The notes below the pieces were generated by a model. The model saw only the letters and a list, made by a program, of their open reading frames with translations, was not told the DNA's origin and did no database searches. A stretch of DNA of 64,000 nt, from the NCBI GenBank assembly GCA_013399115.1, contig VXAA01005662.1:207996-271995 (forward strand), in the 5' to 3' direction. The stretch comes from Anseranas semipalmata. Taxonomy: Eukaryota; Chordata; Aves; Anseriformes; Anseranatidae. The position numbers were made by a program, and so were the translations under genes. Below are positions 1 to 13,000 of this stretch, piece after piece (within the stretch, counting starts at the first letter, position 1; every line of letters begins with the position of its first letter).

Positions 1-2264
1 TCTACATCCTCACGCTCACTGAATCATGCCTAGTCCATGACCGAAATCCAATTAAATCTAAGCCAGCTGCTCCACATTAGGCTAATCCTATCTTAACTCA
101 TCATTCGGTATGTCCACATCTGAAAAGTCCGATCCAAACCAAAAGATTGTATCTATGACTATTTATTCCTTCTGCAGCAATGCCTAAGTGGGCCCCGATG
201 ATAATCACACACCGTTGTAAAAGGAAATGAGTGAAAAGATGGTATTTCTCCCAAAGAACTTAAAATGCACTTGAAGTCATTTCAACACTTTATGGAAGTA
301 ACTAAATGTTCAGAACTTCCTGAAAGCTTGGCTTTTAAGGTCAGGCATCCGGGAATAAAAAATAGTCTGTTTTTTTTTTAAACACATGTACTTTCCTATA
401 AGGAAGAATATTAACCTACTGTAGGCTGATGCTGGTGCCTGGATGCACCTTTTCAATTCATTAGACAAATTGCTTCAGCAAACCACTAGATTAGATCTGA
501 TGCCTGTGACGCGGCCGTTAGATGTTGTGCACCTTCTGCTCCACGCCAGGCACATCTCTCACAACAGCAATTAGAAACAGAAAGTAAAAGAAAAAAACAA
601 CAGTAATTTAGGCATAGCTGGAGGAAGATTTAAAGTTGGGAGGTATAATGGATTCCAGTCACGTGTCTCTCAGAAGCAATAAATCCTGCTGAGGAAAACG
701 TCGGAGGGAAAAACACTGCTCAGCTATAAAATTCCACCTCTGCGGATTACAAAACACCACGCACAGAGCAAACATCCTTTCCAGGCATAATAGGACTGTC
801 AGAAGTGATTGACAGCAATGACAATCTATCATAGAAGGCCGTACCCGTGTGATAGCATCCTGCACGGGGCCGGCTGGCAGAAATGAAATTGTTTATTCAT
901 CCCTACACTATGCGTAGGATGGAACATGTCATAGAGTGTAAATGCACCTTTCCTCCCAATCTGCTTTTACACACCAGCATTATCTCAGCACAGCTTTTAG
1001 TTCATGTAGCACTACTCCGATTTCCCCCTGGATTTCTCCCCTCTCATGCCCGTTATGCAGACTACACATGGAGCGTGCTGAAGGAACGCAATGACTTGAC
1101 ACCTCCAGGGTGACGCTGCCAAAATCCTGACACAAACAAGAGAAAGGAGCAATCTGGAGGCAAAGCTCCAGCTCTCACTGGGAGTGAGGGCAATGCTCCC
1201 TGGCTGGCAGCGAGCAATCCCTCCTGCGGGCTATTTTCAAGATGAGAAAACCCTACCCAGGATGGATGGAGACCTTCAGGGTCAAGATCCCTGCAGACTG
1301 CAATGACTTTCATTAAATTCCTGTCTTCCCTGGGCAGAATCTGAGCTGACAGCCTCCACCGAGCTTATTACCTGTCCCCAAATGCTGCTTAATGCTGCTG
1401 GAGGAACCTCTCCTGATGAGCTCTACGCTCATCTTGGCCGTACTGCTCCTGTTGACATCAATGACATTATGTAGGATGAGTGCGAAACATTCAAGGTAGT
1501 GCCCCATCCTCCATGTGAGAATGCCCTGCTGCATACGGGAGGAGATGGTTTTCTGCAGGGGCTGTTTCTCTATTCTGTGTTTACCACCAGATGATCTCCA
1601 AGTTGACAAAACAGACAGGGGATGAGGTTCTTCCAAGAGTCCAAAATAGAAATAAGTATGGTCTGATGAGGGGACGGGGCTGACGCTCAGGAGAATGGAG
1701 CCCAAGTTCTGGCTCTGAGATAACACAGCTGTAAAACCTCGAGCAAACTCCCTACAGCTCTGCTGCGGTTCCTCTGCTCCACACCGAGGAGCATCCTTCT
1801 GTTTTGTCTCCTCGTCGCCACAGATGGATGCCCACAGTCCCCAGCACAGCCCCATCGAAAATTACTCCAAGCATTTTTCCAAAGTGAAAGACTAATGACC
1901 ATTGATCGGTTGTGTGATTCACTTATAAACAAAAAAGTACCCAAGAGCAAAGCTAGATCCCTGGTGGTTCTGAAGCTTTTGCTTCAACCGCATCTCCTGG
2001 GCTGCTGGTGTCCAGGCAGAGTTACAAAATTTGCACAGTCCTGTCTGGTTTGGTGCCCATCCTCATGGGCTGGGAAGGGCTGAGATCAGGGGAAAGGAAA
2101 GGAAATAACTGCGCTGGTGGCAGTTTTTCTTCCTTTGGACTTTGAGCCACAGGGTGCTCTGCAGCCGCGACGAGCACACACTGTGTGTGCATACACCGGT
2201 GTGATGCTTCTGTTCAGGCAGCTTGCTGCCAGCCTTGTGTTCCTTCCATTCCTTGGGAGATTTA

Positions 2265-2288
2265 TTTTTTTGTTTTGTTTTGTTTTGT
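2265..2288. repeat. (TTTTG)n pentanucleotide tract
   Basis: A T7 run followed by three TTTTG-type units. Confidence 0.9.
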
Positions 2289-2546
2289 ACCCGATGTTGT
2301 CACCTGTTCAGTTCCATCCTTTTGCTCATCATTGCCACTTCCCAACTTGTCATCCTTCCAACTCCAAAATCCCAGGCACAAAAAGGCCCTGTCCTGCCTG
2401 GGAGAGACCCAGGGGCATCACAAGGATGCCAGGGCACTTGACATTTCCCACTGTTGTTGGCATTTCCTTCATCAGTCACCCAGGCAGTGCTTTATATGCA
2501 TTCAGGACAGCCAATAAGTAGTAAAGGAATTCTCAGGTGCTAAAAA

Positions 2547-2571
2547 AAGAATTCCTGCGTAAGGAATTCTT
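2547..2571. repeat. Small perfect inverted repeat (10-bp stem, 5-nt loop)
   Basis: AAGAATTCCT at 2547-2556 is the exact reverse complement of AGGAATTCTT at 2562-2571. A third copy of the core, AGGAATTCT, lies at 2525-2533. Confidence 0.75.
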
Positions 2572-3459
2572 CCATAGGCATTTTTTGCCCCATATTTATA
2601 GCATCTGCCTGCTCTCACGCCTGACTCCCCAAAGGTATTCCCACCTGCAAGCACAGGCTGTGCGCGCAAATCCAAATGCACAGTTTAACCCTTCATCTTC
2701 TCCATGTCCTTGCAGCAACACCCAACCAGTGATTTGGGAAAAAACGGAATGACTTGGCTAAAGACGCACAGAAGTGAGGTGAGCACTGTAGCCTGCAAAG
2801 CCTGGGTGGACATCTGCTAGGGTGGCATCTCTGCCTCTGGTTTTTGGGAGCATCTGGCTCTCTCGTCCATCTGTCCCACTGGACTGTGAGCACTGAGTAT
2901 CCTAAAACTTCAGCACATCTAAACACATTTCCCCCAGTCCACATGCAAGAATACCCAATGTTAAAATACATATGTCACTAACACCAGGGATTCCCAGCTC
3001 ACTTCTCACATGCAACAAAAGCCCTATTAGCTAAAGTAATTAGGACCAAAGGGCTTTGAAAGTGAGAGAAACAGATAAGATAACCACCAGGCTCCACCTG
3101 GGAGAATATGGGAATAAAACATGAAAATGTGTGGCTTTCTCTGTTTGCATTTTCCATTTAGGCACTTGCAAAGAGCTGGCAGCAAGTCACAGGAAACCGA
3201 GCCCTGGGGACCATCTGGTTAGCGGAGGTGTGGGTAATCACGGTGATGCTATCAGCACCGACCCGGGCTGGTACCCACAATGGCAAACTGGGGTTAGGGT
3301 GGAATAGTGATCAGGAAAAGCCCTGGGTAAGATTATTTTGCACACAGCAAAGCTAATCCTTACAGGAATAACTTCCTCTGCTTTTATTTTCTTGTTAGGC
3401 TTCTAATGAGAGTCAATGGGCACAAGCTGCTATATGGGCAAAATCAACCAGATATTCAG

Positions 3460-3472
3460 AAAAAAAAAAAAA
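3460..3472. repeat. A13 homopolymer
   Basis: Thirteen A residues followed by TCCCCC. Confidence 0.95.
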
Positions 3473-4185
3473 TCCCCCATGAAAGGCGCCCAGCAGTGGA
3501 GCTCTCCCACCCTTGGAGAGCTGTGAGTGCAGGGACAGTGTGAGCCCTGCTTTGCTGGGGCAGATTGGAGGGCTGGCCACCCTGCTTCCCCACCAGCCCT
3601 CCAGTGCAAGCTGCCCTTTTCCATCTAGGCTTTGCAAATAAAGACTACAGGGGAACGTTAAAAAAATAAATATATATAAAATAAATAGATACTTCAGATT
3701 TTTTTTTTTATAGTTTGAAGGAACCACTCTAACACAGTAAAACTTACAGAGCGAGAGATTTTGTGTAGAAGCAGCAAAGACACAAAGCAACATCTGCACA
3801 AGATTTCATGACTTTTAACTGACATTTTGGAGCTGGGTTAAACCAACAGTTCAGCTGTGTGTCCAGCACTTCTAAAAGTGGCATCAGCACAGATGCTTTG
3901 TGGCAAAATGATTTTCTTTTGCTAGGGCTGATGCTGGATTCACATCCACAGGTATATCAAGCTCCAACCCTAAACTTAACACACGAGCCCATCACAAGCT
4001 GCTCTCTGCACTGAGATGGCCTTGCTGCAGCTGTGCATTTTGGAAGACAAAGTCAGTTTTAAACAAGTGTCAGGAACTAACGTTTTGCACTGCTAAAACC
4101 ACCCCTAAAAATGAACTACTGCCTCCGGGTCTGTGAAACGTGCCTTCTGCGTGTGGTAACAGGTGGGAGTGCATAGATTTCATAC

Positions 4186-4343
4186 CTGTGCATCCATTAA
4201 GAGGTGCCTCATCAGCATCATGGCACTTTTCAGAGATTCCTTCTCACTGGGCAGAAAGGCATCTTCGTCTTCGTCCAGTGTTTTTGACTTGTTCACGATA
4301 AAATGGGAGATCTGGTCGTTCAAGGAGTGCAGTGACTCCACAG
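4186..4343 (-). CDS. Internal coding exon of the same minus-strand gene; acidic, helical segment
   Basis: This is a 158-bp exon with classic splice signals on the minus strand: a pyrimidine-rich tract ending in CTGTCTCCCCAG before 4343, and CACAG|GTATGA at 4186/4185. It enters in phase 1 and leaves in phase 0. Joined to the exon at 61113-61230, the split codon is GCT (Ala). It then encodes 52 residues, from VESLHSLNDQISHF through a KSKTLDEDEDAF acidic turn to EKESLKSAMMLMRHLLMDAQ. Hydrophobic residues recur every three to four positions in both ends, which suggests two amphipathic helices, possibly coiled coil, around an acidic linker. There is no signal peptide or membrane segment. An uninterrupted frame with this composition and exact splice sites, in otherwise unstructured sequence, is strong evidence for a real exon. 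Kazrin isoforms I know start with an MMEDNKQL-type coiled coil, which could plausibly follow; this was not checked. The next exon must lie below position 1 or remain unrecognised in 1-4185. Confidence 0.82.
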
Positions 4344-7300
4344 CTGGGGAGACAGAGGAGAGCAGAAAGGGGATGAAACATGCCGGGGCAGCCCAGGCCA
4401 TTTTCTCACTTTGAGATAGGGCAACGTGTGGATGGGAACAAAATGCACTTAAACATGTTGACACGGAAGAGTTAGTTGCAAATATTACTTTTCATAAATT
4501 CATCTGATATTAGCATTCACAAAACCCAGCTGAAGCTTCTGTTAAGAAACAAGCCTGTAAGCCTTCTCCCCTAAGATCTGACAAATCTAAAGAGCAGCAT
4601 TGCATGGCCATGAAGAAAGCAAATTGCTCAAGGTCATTGCTAGAATAAAAATATGAAAAAAATTAGCCTCCCAGCTCAGAGACCTGCTCCTCACATGTGC
4701 TGGGACCCAGATCTTCAGACCACACAAAAGGCACAAACAGGTAAAAGTGGCTTTTTAATTATTAGCTAGGGTACCAGAGAGCAAGACCAATGACTACAAT
4801 AGCATATATTTTATCTCTGCATGATTATCAGTGTTTGAAACCCTGTTAATCTTTAAAATTCTCCTCCATCGGGTCAAGCCTCAGGTATTCTGTATAGGAT
4901 TCTGCTCCCATTTGTGTGAGAGCACATCAGAAATCAGAATCGCCATGGCTCATAGAAGTCCCCCAGCAATTTTACGCCCTTTACGATGCTGCAATTTATA
5001 CAGGCTCTAATGATACAAACTAATGACAAAATTTATTTCTGCACAATGAAAACCTTTGCATTTCTACCAATTTGAAAAGTCTGTGACGCAATTTGCTTTT
5101 AAACCATCACAAGTTGTGAGCTTTCATCTTTACTATAGGGTCATTAAATAAATGAGGCTCAAATAATTCTCCAGAATATTTTCTTTCTGCTGGTGGCTCA
5201 TGCAGTAAAAGCCCTTGATAAGCTTGCGGCTCCCAGCAACACGTCACTGCCACACGCTGAACCGTGCCTCAGCGGCACGTATTGCAGACCCTGCTCTGCT
5301 CAGGCTGTTTATGAATAAGGCAATGTGTTATTTAGGAGTCCCTGACAAACTGATTTCAAGAACACCAGGCAATTGAAATACACTCAACCTAGTTCTGTCC
5401 AAAGAAGATCTTACCACGAAATACAGAGTAGCAAAGATTAGCCAGAAACCATACTTATTAAGGAGCAAAGCTTCCCCAAACAGTCCGTAACAAAGAACAG
5501 GTATATCTGCAAAATGCAGGAGTGAAAGAACAGAATCATCCTTACCAAGAGTATTTACTTTGGATTTAAAAAAATATATTTATCTGTTCCTTACAAAGCC
5601 TTGGACAGAGCCTGTGGGGACTGGATTCTCCAGTTTTGGGGTATTCATATACCTGGCCACTTATGGAAAAAGCACTGGAGGCTTGATGGGTCCATTTTAA
5701 ACTGTAACATCAATGGTATTCAAGACAAGGACTTTGGAATAGCTAATTGAATCGATCCTGGTGTTTACAAGATGCAATACGAGGGGCTCAGGCTCACGCA
5801 CATGCACCATGCTTCTGGAAAAATGAGGAGGCTGCAGCCCAGAGCCTGGGCACTAGGACCACATTGTACCCAGATGCTGGGATTTTGGCTTTACAAAGCG
5901 CTCCCTCCAGGAAGGATAAATTCTGTGCCTTGCGCATCTGCACAAAAGCTCAATAGCAATCCTAGCATCCAAAAGGTGATGAAACCTATGGGGAAGACAT
6001 GGGAATTTGGGTATTTCGAAGTGAAAGTTTTCTTAAACCTCAGTCAGCCCAGGATCTGCCTTTTGGAGTCTGCTGTGCATTTCTGTGGCAGACCGCTCCT
6101 GTAAGGGTGGGGGAAGACTGGTGCAGGGCTCCTGACCCAGGGCAACTGCTACTCCCATCCGCCCAGCACCGAGCAAAAAGGGTCTTCCACTTAATCAGTG
6201 CCGACATATTATGTCAAGAGAATATTTTGGGCTGGCAGAGCATAAGGCTGGTAAGTCTCCTCTGAAATACGGGCTGGTTAATCAACAGTTTTGGATGCAT
6301 GGAAGGCTGGGATTTTACTACCGGCTCACTTCCTCCATGTATATTAAAGCAACTGAGTCCTGCACCCTGGGCACTTTTAAAGTAAAGCAAATTGGCACGG
6401 TGACAAGTGTTTTACTGGGGTGCATAAGACATTAAGCTGATCATGTAACGGACCAGTAGCTCCTCCTGTGATCAAGTTTTAAGTAATACACGACCAACAA
6501 CACACACGGGAACTTTATCCAGCATCACAGTTTCTCTTCCCTCTGCTCAGGGCAGTTTGTCGGGTTTCTTATGTGAAATCCGGGCCTTCTTCCACAGCTC
6601 TCAGTCCTGACCACCACTGGAAGCATACTGCAGGGCTCCAGCAGGTCTCATGCTGCAAGCCAGGTGCTCAGCGCCTTCAAAACTGAGCTGGCTGCTTGGT
6701 GAGAGACCGCGTAAGGAGAACCCCTTCGCTAAATTGACTCAGAAAGGGGTCACCACCTGCGCACCCCCGCCATGCTCCATCCCCACCGCAGCGCTCATGG
6801 ACCGAACGCCCCGAAATGGCGTCCTCCTCCTGCACTCCCACAATTCATAAGTACATTTTTCTTGCTTTGCTACCCTGAGATTAAACCGAACGAAACTGCA
6901 GTAGGGGTTTGCAACTTGTCCAGTGAGGTCTGGGTGTGGTTTCTGCCCTTTGATTTCTGGTCTCTTTCCGCATGTATTTTGACAAGGCACAAGTTCTGCA
7001 CCAAAACCAGAGACAACATTTTAGTTTTTTGACCAAAATCCTCTGGAAATTCCCTGTATACATTGTCTGTACTCAGCCAGCTACAGGTTGAAGCGTTTTC
7101 TCTTTCCCAAGGCCCGTGACTACGCTTTGTTCACTCCACTAGAAAGGAGGGTCTGCCAGCACTTCTGCTACAAATGTCTGCCAGTCGGGCAGGATTCATT
7201 CCAGCAAAGGGTGCCGTGCTGGCGTGATTCTTTTTTCCTCCAATGAAAATGGAAGTGAGGAAATAAAAGCCACACAGAGCTTTTGCCTTCTTAGAGAAGT

Positions 7301-8690
7301 TAGCTTTATTTCTTGAAAGGAAGAAAATCGGCTTAGCATTCCTCCATTCATGTGCACACAAGGATTGCTCCAGTGCCATACAACTTTCCAAAAACACTGT
7401 TTTACCAAAAAATTGGATGGCCTGTGAGCAAAAGCTTGCATCTACCTTCACTAAATAATAATTTTACTCATGGGTGGGACTTACATATGCCATAGGTGCA
7501 ATGGAGGACTCTGCCTGTGCATACCCATAGCTAAGCTTCTCCAAGTCATGGTGAAGCAACCATTTTATGGTCGCATGTCCTCACACCAAGCAGCACTCCA
7601 ACACCCCAGGAGGCTGCTGCCGCGGTGGGAGGTGTCACTTGCTGGGCACCAGCAGCCCATCACCATGTGCGGGCAGCAGCAGGTGGGTTCCTCAGCACTC
7701 CCAGGCAGCTCAGCAGCTCCATCAGACAGGGGACGCCCAAAAGCCATGGACCCAGCACCAATGCACGAGTATCGATCCCATCCCATCCCTTCTGACCAAG
7801 GAGGAATTGAGGACAGATCCTTTTTTTATGCTCTGAAATTTTGACTTGCACCACGAGCATGCTTCTGCTGGTGGTGACGTGAATGTCTATCAGAGCTCTC
7901 CCCCAGCTAATGGCTTCGCTACACATTTACACTGACTGAGACCAGAAACTGGGACGTGGAGCAGTTCTCACAGACTTCACGTTTTAAAGTAATTAAAACC
8001 TAACAAAATGGTATTATCCTAAGTTATTTTAACCTCCTTGTCTGAAGCAACAGCTCCATATTCTCCACTATTTTCTCTTTTTCCCTTTGGGAAGTTTAGT
8101 GGTGTTTGTGCAGTCTGTGGTGCATTAAGCTCTGGGGGGCAAATGCTTCTCTCATTGGTAATTCTCTAAGTTTAGAGAGATGCCACAGATATCAGAAGAA
8201 ATATTTTCCAGTATGAATGCAGAAAAAACAGATCAGTATTTGACTCGTGCTGATTTTATAAGCATCTGCCTATGTGCTATGTTTAAACTTTGCTTAACGA
8301 AACAAATCTTTTTCCATGCAGACAATGGAAAACTGTATTTGAAAACAAAGCAGTCTGAGTTCATGGAAGTAAAACATGAGTTTCTGAACCTCTGGCCACC
8401 AAAGTAAAAACAAAGAAAGCGTAAACAAAAGTCAATTCCCGACACTTGTTTTCTGGGTGTCCCATGTCACAGCCTCCCACAGGTCCCTGTCATCGCAGAG
8501 ATATTTGTCATTCCTCATTCAAATCAAGAGGAACCTCCTGCCTTGTAGACGCTGAAAATCTAAGTGAGAAGGCTAATGTGGCAAACCTTCCATCCCTCTC
8601 TATGTTAAGCTTTAAATATTTCTGCTGAGCAGCACTTTACTAAACCTAGCGATTTCTTTGCAAAGATGTAACACAAGATTAACAAAAAAA

Positions 8691-8735
8691 NNNNNNNNNN
8701 NNNNNNNNNNNNNNNNNNNNNNNNNNNNNNNNNNN
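8691..8735. other. Assembly gap (45 N) in the intron
   Basis: The 45 unresolved bases follow a short A run (AACAAAAAAA), so a longer homopolymer or A-rich simple repeat may have broken the assembly. There is no coding evidence on either side. Confidence 0.99.
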
Positions 8736-10062
8736 CCTGAGATATAAGCATGGGTATGTTCTGTTCAGTTTTAAAGATACTTCTTGATGCCTTTAAAAAC
8801 AAAAACAAAAAAAACACCATTTTCCCTCCCCGTATCAGTCCCCGTGGCTTCAGGTTGATAACACATCAATAACGCCGCAAGCGAGACAACCAGCTAAGTA
8901 AAAGTTACAGCTATCAAAGCCCCATCAGCTTCCCAGATTTTCCCATTCCAATTTCAATGTTTCGTCACTGCAAGGACCAATCCCAGGAGGTGAAGAAACC
9001 ATAACAGTTCTCCATTACTGCTTTGACATCACCTACGAGATAAGAGAAAAGGATATATTTCGGGAGCACCTCTTTTTGCAGCTGCTGCCATCAGAGGCAC
9101 TGTGCTGCGCAGTTTTTTAGGCGAGGACCGGTTGCCACCCCCAGAAGCAAGAGCAGATCATCAAAGCTGGGTTTTTGCTGGGCGCTTCAGGGCGTGAATC
9201 CCCAGAGACCAAAGGATGTGCAGGGCAGAAAGGAAATTGCTTTTTGTCAGAGATGAGGGGAAAAACACACATAGATATATACGCACTCATGCCAACGACT
9301 GCTTCGAGAAAGCAATTAAGTTGTTCCAGGAGATCCCATTTTATACTCTCCAGCTACTGCCCAGATGAGTGCAAAACAAACTGTAGACAATACATCCTGA
9401 GATCTACTGACAAAAGCCAGCAAAGTCTAAAATTAATTCTCACTAGCGGGACTGACTAAATGAAAGATGACATACGCTGTAATAATTTCAACAAGGGATG
9501 AGGAGTAAGGATTCCTGGGCTCTTCACCTGCCTCTGTGGCAAAAACCTCAAGACGACATTCAAGCTGGACTTTTCTGCAAGCAGTCAGCACTTGTCACTG
9601 CGGCTGGAGATGCGCTCCCACAGAGAGAAAAGGCAAAAGCCGCGCTGAGTGCACCGATCCTTTGAAATTCTGTCCCAGCCGAGCACGGAGCTGTCTTTAA
9701 TGTGTGGGCTGCCAGGGAAAGCGTGCCTCTAATGAGCGTTTCTGACTATCCAGCAAAAGGCAATGATGTGTGTGGGCAAATTGTGCAATTCATTATAGCC
9801 TAATATTACAAAACAGCTTATCGAATAACATCTTTGGGGTTTGTTTTTGCAGAGAGGAAGAAATATTCATGGCACTCAAGGCCCTTCCTTTACCACCTCT
9901 CCCCACTGTATCCGAACTACCACGCCAGTCACCCGCAACACACAGGTCCCCTGAAGCAACTGGCCGCGTTCAGCAGGGAGTTTCCTCATCCCACATGGTC
10001 AGTCTCAGCTGATACCTCCTTTGGAAGGGCAGTTAAAACTGATTTGGTCAGCCTTTTGACTA

Positions 10063-10083
10063 ATTTATTTATTTATTTATTTT
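10063..10083. repeat. (ATTT)n tetranucleotide repeat
   Basis: About five ATTT units, ending in a short T run. Confidence 0.92.
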
Positions 10084-13000
10084 TACAGTCAAATAACAAC
10101 TTGCGGTGTGGTTTGAGCACCAAGAAAAATGATCCTGCTTACCACAAGGATGTTCTCCAAATACACTCACTTTTCATCAAAACCATACAAGGAATCACAG
10201 CCAGTTCTCAAACACTCTCTCAGCGCCTTGGCAATGACTGCTTCCCTCTACACAGGTTTGGGGAGAAATTGGGAATGTTCTTGTGAAAACTCCAGTCCCC
10301 GACCTGGGGACCACCACCAAGCCCGCCCTGCAGGTACAGGCTTGGAAACATTGGGGTTTTGGCATGTGGCAGCGCTCCAGCTGCATACCATGTAGGAAAA
10401 GGTCTTTATAGAGCTAAGTTGTAAATAATGCCTGTCCTTATACACGTTTCTGAGGTTGGCTGATGTGTCTTTTGCTGGGTTCAAAAAAAAATGATGTGCA
10501 ACACATGCAACAGTTCAGTTTTGCCTGATTAATGACTCTGATTAGGAAGCATTTCCCACTGTAGCATTTGCTAATTGCATTTGGACACGTCAATGAATTT
10601 ATTCACTTACTAGTAGAAGCAATCTCCCTTGGTAAAAGCCAAGCTCGTGACAAGTGTTCCCCCTTTCTCTCTTACCAGTAAGGCACTGGTTGAACACCTC
10701 GCACTCGCAATGCGATGAGAAGCTGACCTGCAAAGCCCATGACCATCAGGACCTCAAGGCAGCAGCTCCATCTGAGCAAACCGAGCCCATTCTCCTTTCA
10801 CTGAGCTGTCGCACATCTTGGCAGCTGGAAAATATACTTTGCAGCATTTGCTCCATCCATTCACTTGTGATATTGCTATTTACATGACCCAACCTTTCAC
10901 TTTTACTGTGTACAGCATCATCGGGAAGACCTAGATCTGAAACACTCCATAAATATTTTCTCCTGTAACTGGTATGAAGAGACCTACAGCTTTTTCTTTC
11001 CTTTGTAGTCTTTAACTTGTTTCAAAGGAGGCATTCAATGAGCCCCCTCGCAGGAATAATTTACCACACCATTAACTGAAGAAAAAATATCTGGTGTCTG
11101 CATTAGGGGCTCAATCACCTTTCAGAGAAACACTGTGAAGAACTCATTACAGTAATTACTAACGAGCTGGCCTCTTTGGGCTGTAAATATTTTGTACGTA
11201 ACTGGCAAAGAGCTGCATTCAGAGCTTCCCAGATGCAGAAGAAAGCCATCAGACCAATAAATGGCCCTACAGCTCCTGAGGAAAACATGCCCACAAATGA
11301 AGCTGGTCATTTCTTCAGCTTATTAGTTTCTCCTTAGCAATCTGACCTTTTTGGAAATGAAAAATGACATCAAGAACTGGAGCTTTGTGGGGTTGCAACA
11401 GCTCTTTAATAATCAAAGTGTTTTATTGAGACCTTAGTTTTGTTTTGTTTGTAATGCTGCGGGAGCTTCTTTCAAAGTTGGATTTTTAACTATTTCCATT
11501 AAAATGTCAATTTTAAACTGTCTGTAAATATACAGGTATGTTTTGAATCCAGTGATCAGGAATCAGATTTTGAAATTTCTCATGATGTTGCCCCTACATT
11601 GAAAAACATATATCCTAGTACAAGCAGAAAAAGGATGGGAATTTTGCAGCCATGCTGCAAGGACAGATGTCCATGGTCTACTTAGAGAAAAAAAGGCCAG
11701 ATGTAGAAGTTTAGGCACATTCAGAAAGTGACCTTTCCTTACTTTATGCCCACCTGCATGGACACACTGACAAACGGGCACCAGGCTTCCCAGTTAAAGC
11801 GGCAGCCCAGGACTTCTAACAGAACAGAAATTGTCCCTTGCTAGAAGACAGAGAGCCTTTGGGTTTTGGAGAAGAGTGTTTCCTTGTGCTGTGACGGTGG
11901 TTATGTAGTGGTGACACTTGGGAAGTCCAAATCTTCCTGTATTAGACACAGTACCAGTACCTGCCTGTTGCTGGTACCATCTGAATGACAATAGCCACAA
12001 AAATGAAGCATCACTGTGAGTGAAATGGCTTCCATCTGAGTCCTAAGCTTACAGCACAAACCTACCACGAAACTAAAGAGTGCTCCCACCAAAGTTACAA
12101 TTTATGCGGTTGTTTGTTTTAAAATTCTTCCAAATGTCCTATTTGAGCACCAGTTGTATGCAATTTCCATCTGTTGCTCAAAAACTCCAGAGATTTTGTA
12201 TCCAAGATAAGTCTGCATTGAGTAGGGAAAGAAAAGCGCTTGTATTTCACTATGGCTTTCTGCTGTTTTATCAGCCCTCTGGAAAGCACTGTGCTTTGCC
12301 TCAGTTTCTTCATCTCTAAGTCATGGCTAATGTCCCAAAGGAATGAGCTGAAGTTTATGAGGAGTTTGGCTAAATTTTTAAAAATTATAAAGCTTGGTGT
12401 TTAACTAAAATACTGCCTGGGGTCATGTAGAAAATGAGCAATATATTTATATTCTGGCAACAGTCTTGCTAGAGCAATGAGAATATCGGAGAGCTGAAGT
12501 GCTTCCATGCCTAAAAACTTGCCTTTCCCTCCCCAAGCTCTATTAGTTACACTAATAAATAATACTGCCACTCCCTCCAAAACAAAGACCCAAAATGAAA
12601 ATAAATTCCTCTGCTGTGTTTATTCTTGTGACAGGGAGACCGAGTCAGAGCACAGAATAAAGCAGCCAGTGAGGGGGTCCTGCTGGTTCTGCAGTACTTT
12701 GAACGGAAGGAGCCCATGAATTCTCCAGCAAACTGGACCCCACCAAACCTCGATAGCTTGATTCTTGTTGTTCTCAGAAATATTTGAGATGCTTAACTCC
12801 CCAGAGAGCTACAAGCTGCCACGCCAGGAACAATGTCAGGATTGGAGAAACAGCAGGCATGATGCCAAACTGGTAAATTTAACTTCTGCAAGAGAAACTC
12901 ATTTCAAATTTGCCAGGAACCAAAAAGCCCTTTCCAAAGTCAGACAAGACGTGGTGGCACCCAGCTTTATAGCTGCTGCTCGCGTGTTTCTACTGGGTAA

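Larger units (their letters stand above)
1..4185. other. Intron sequence downstream of the exon at 4186-4343 (no further exon recognised)
   Basis: This follows the donor at 4185, so on the minus strand it is the start of the next intron. Apart from homopolymers, a TTTTG tract and a small hairpin, I see nothing definite. A 180-codon non-ATG frame at 1313-1855 (minus) has no recognisable domain and is about what chance allows in 64 kb. Confidence 0.6.

Noticed and set aside
1313..1855. 180-codon minus-strand frame
   Set aside because: Opens without a convincing start and shows no family motif or splice signals. About one such frame is expected by chance.
3288..3300. Single TTAGGG-containing word
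   Set aside because: One copy only; not an interstitial telomeric repeat.
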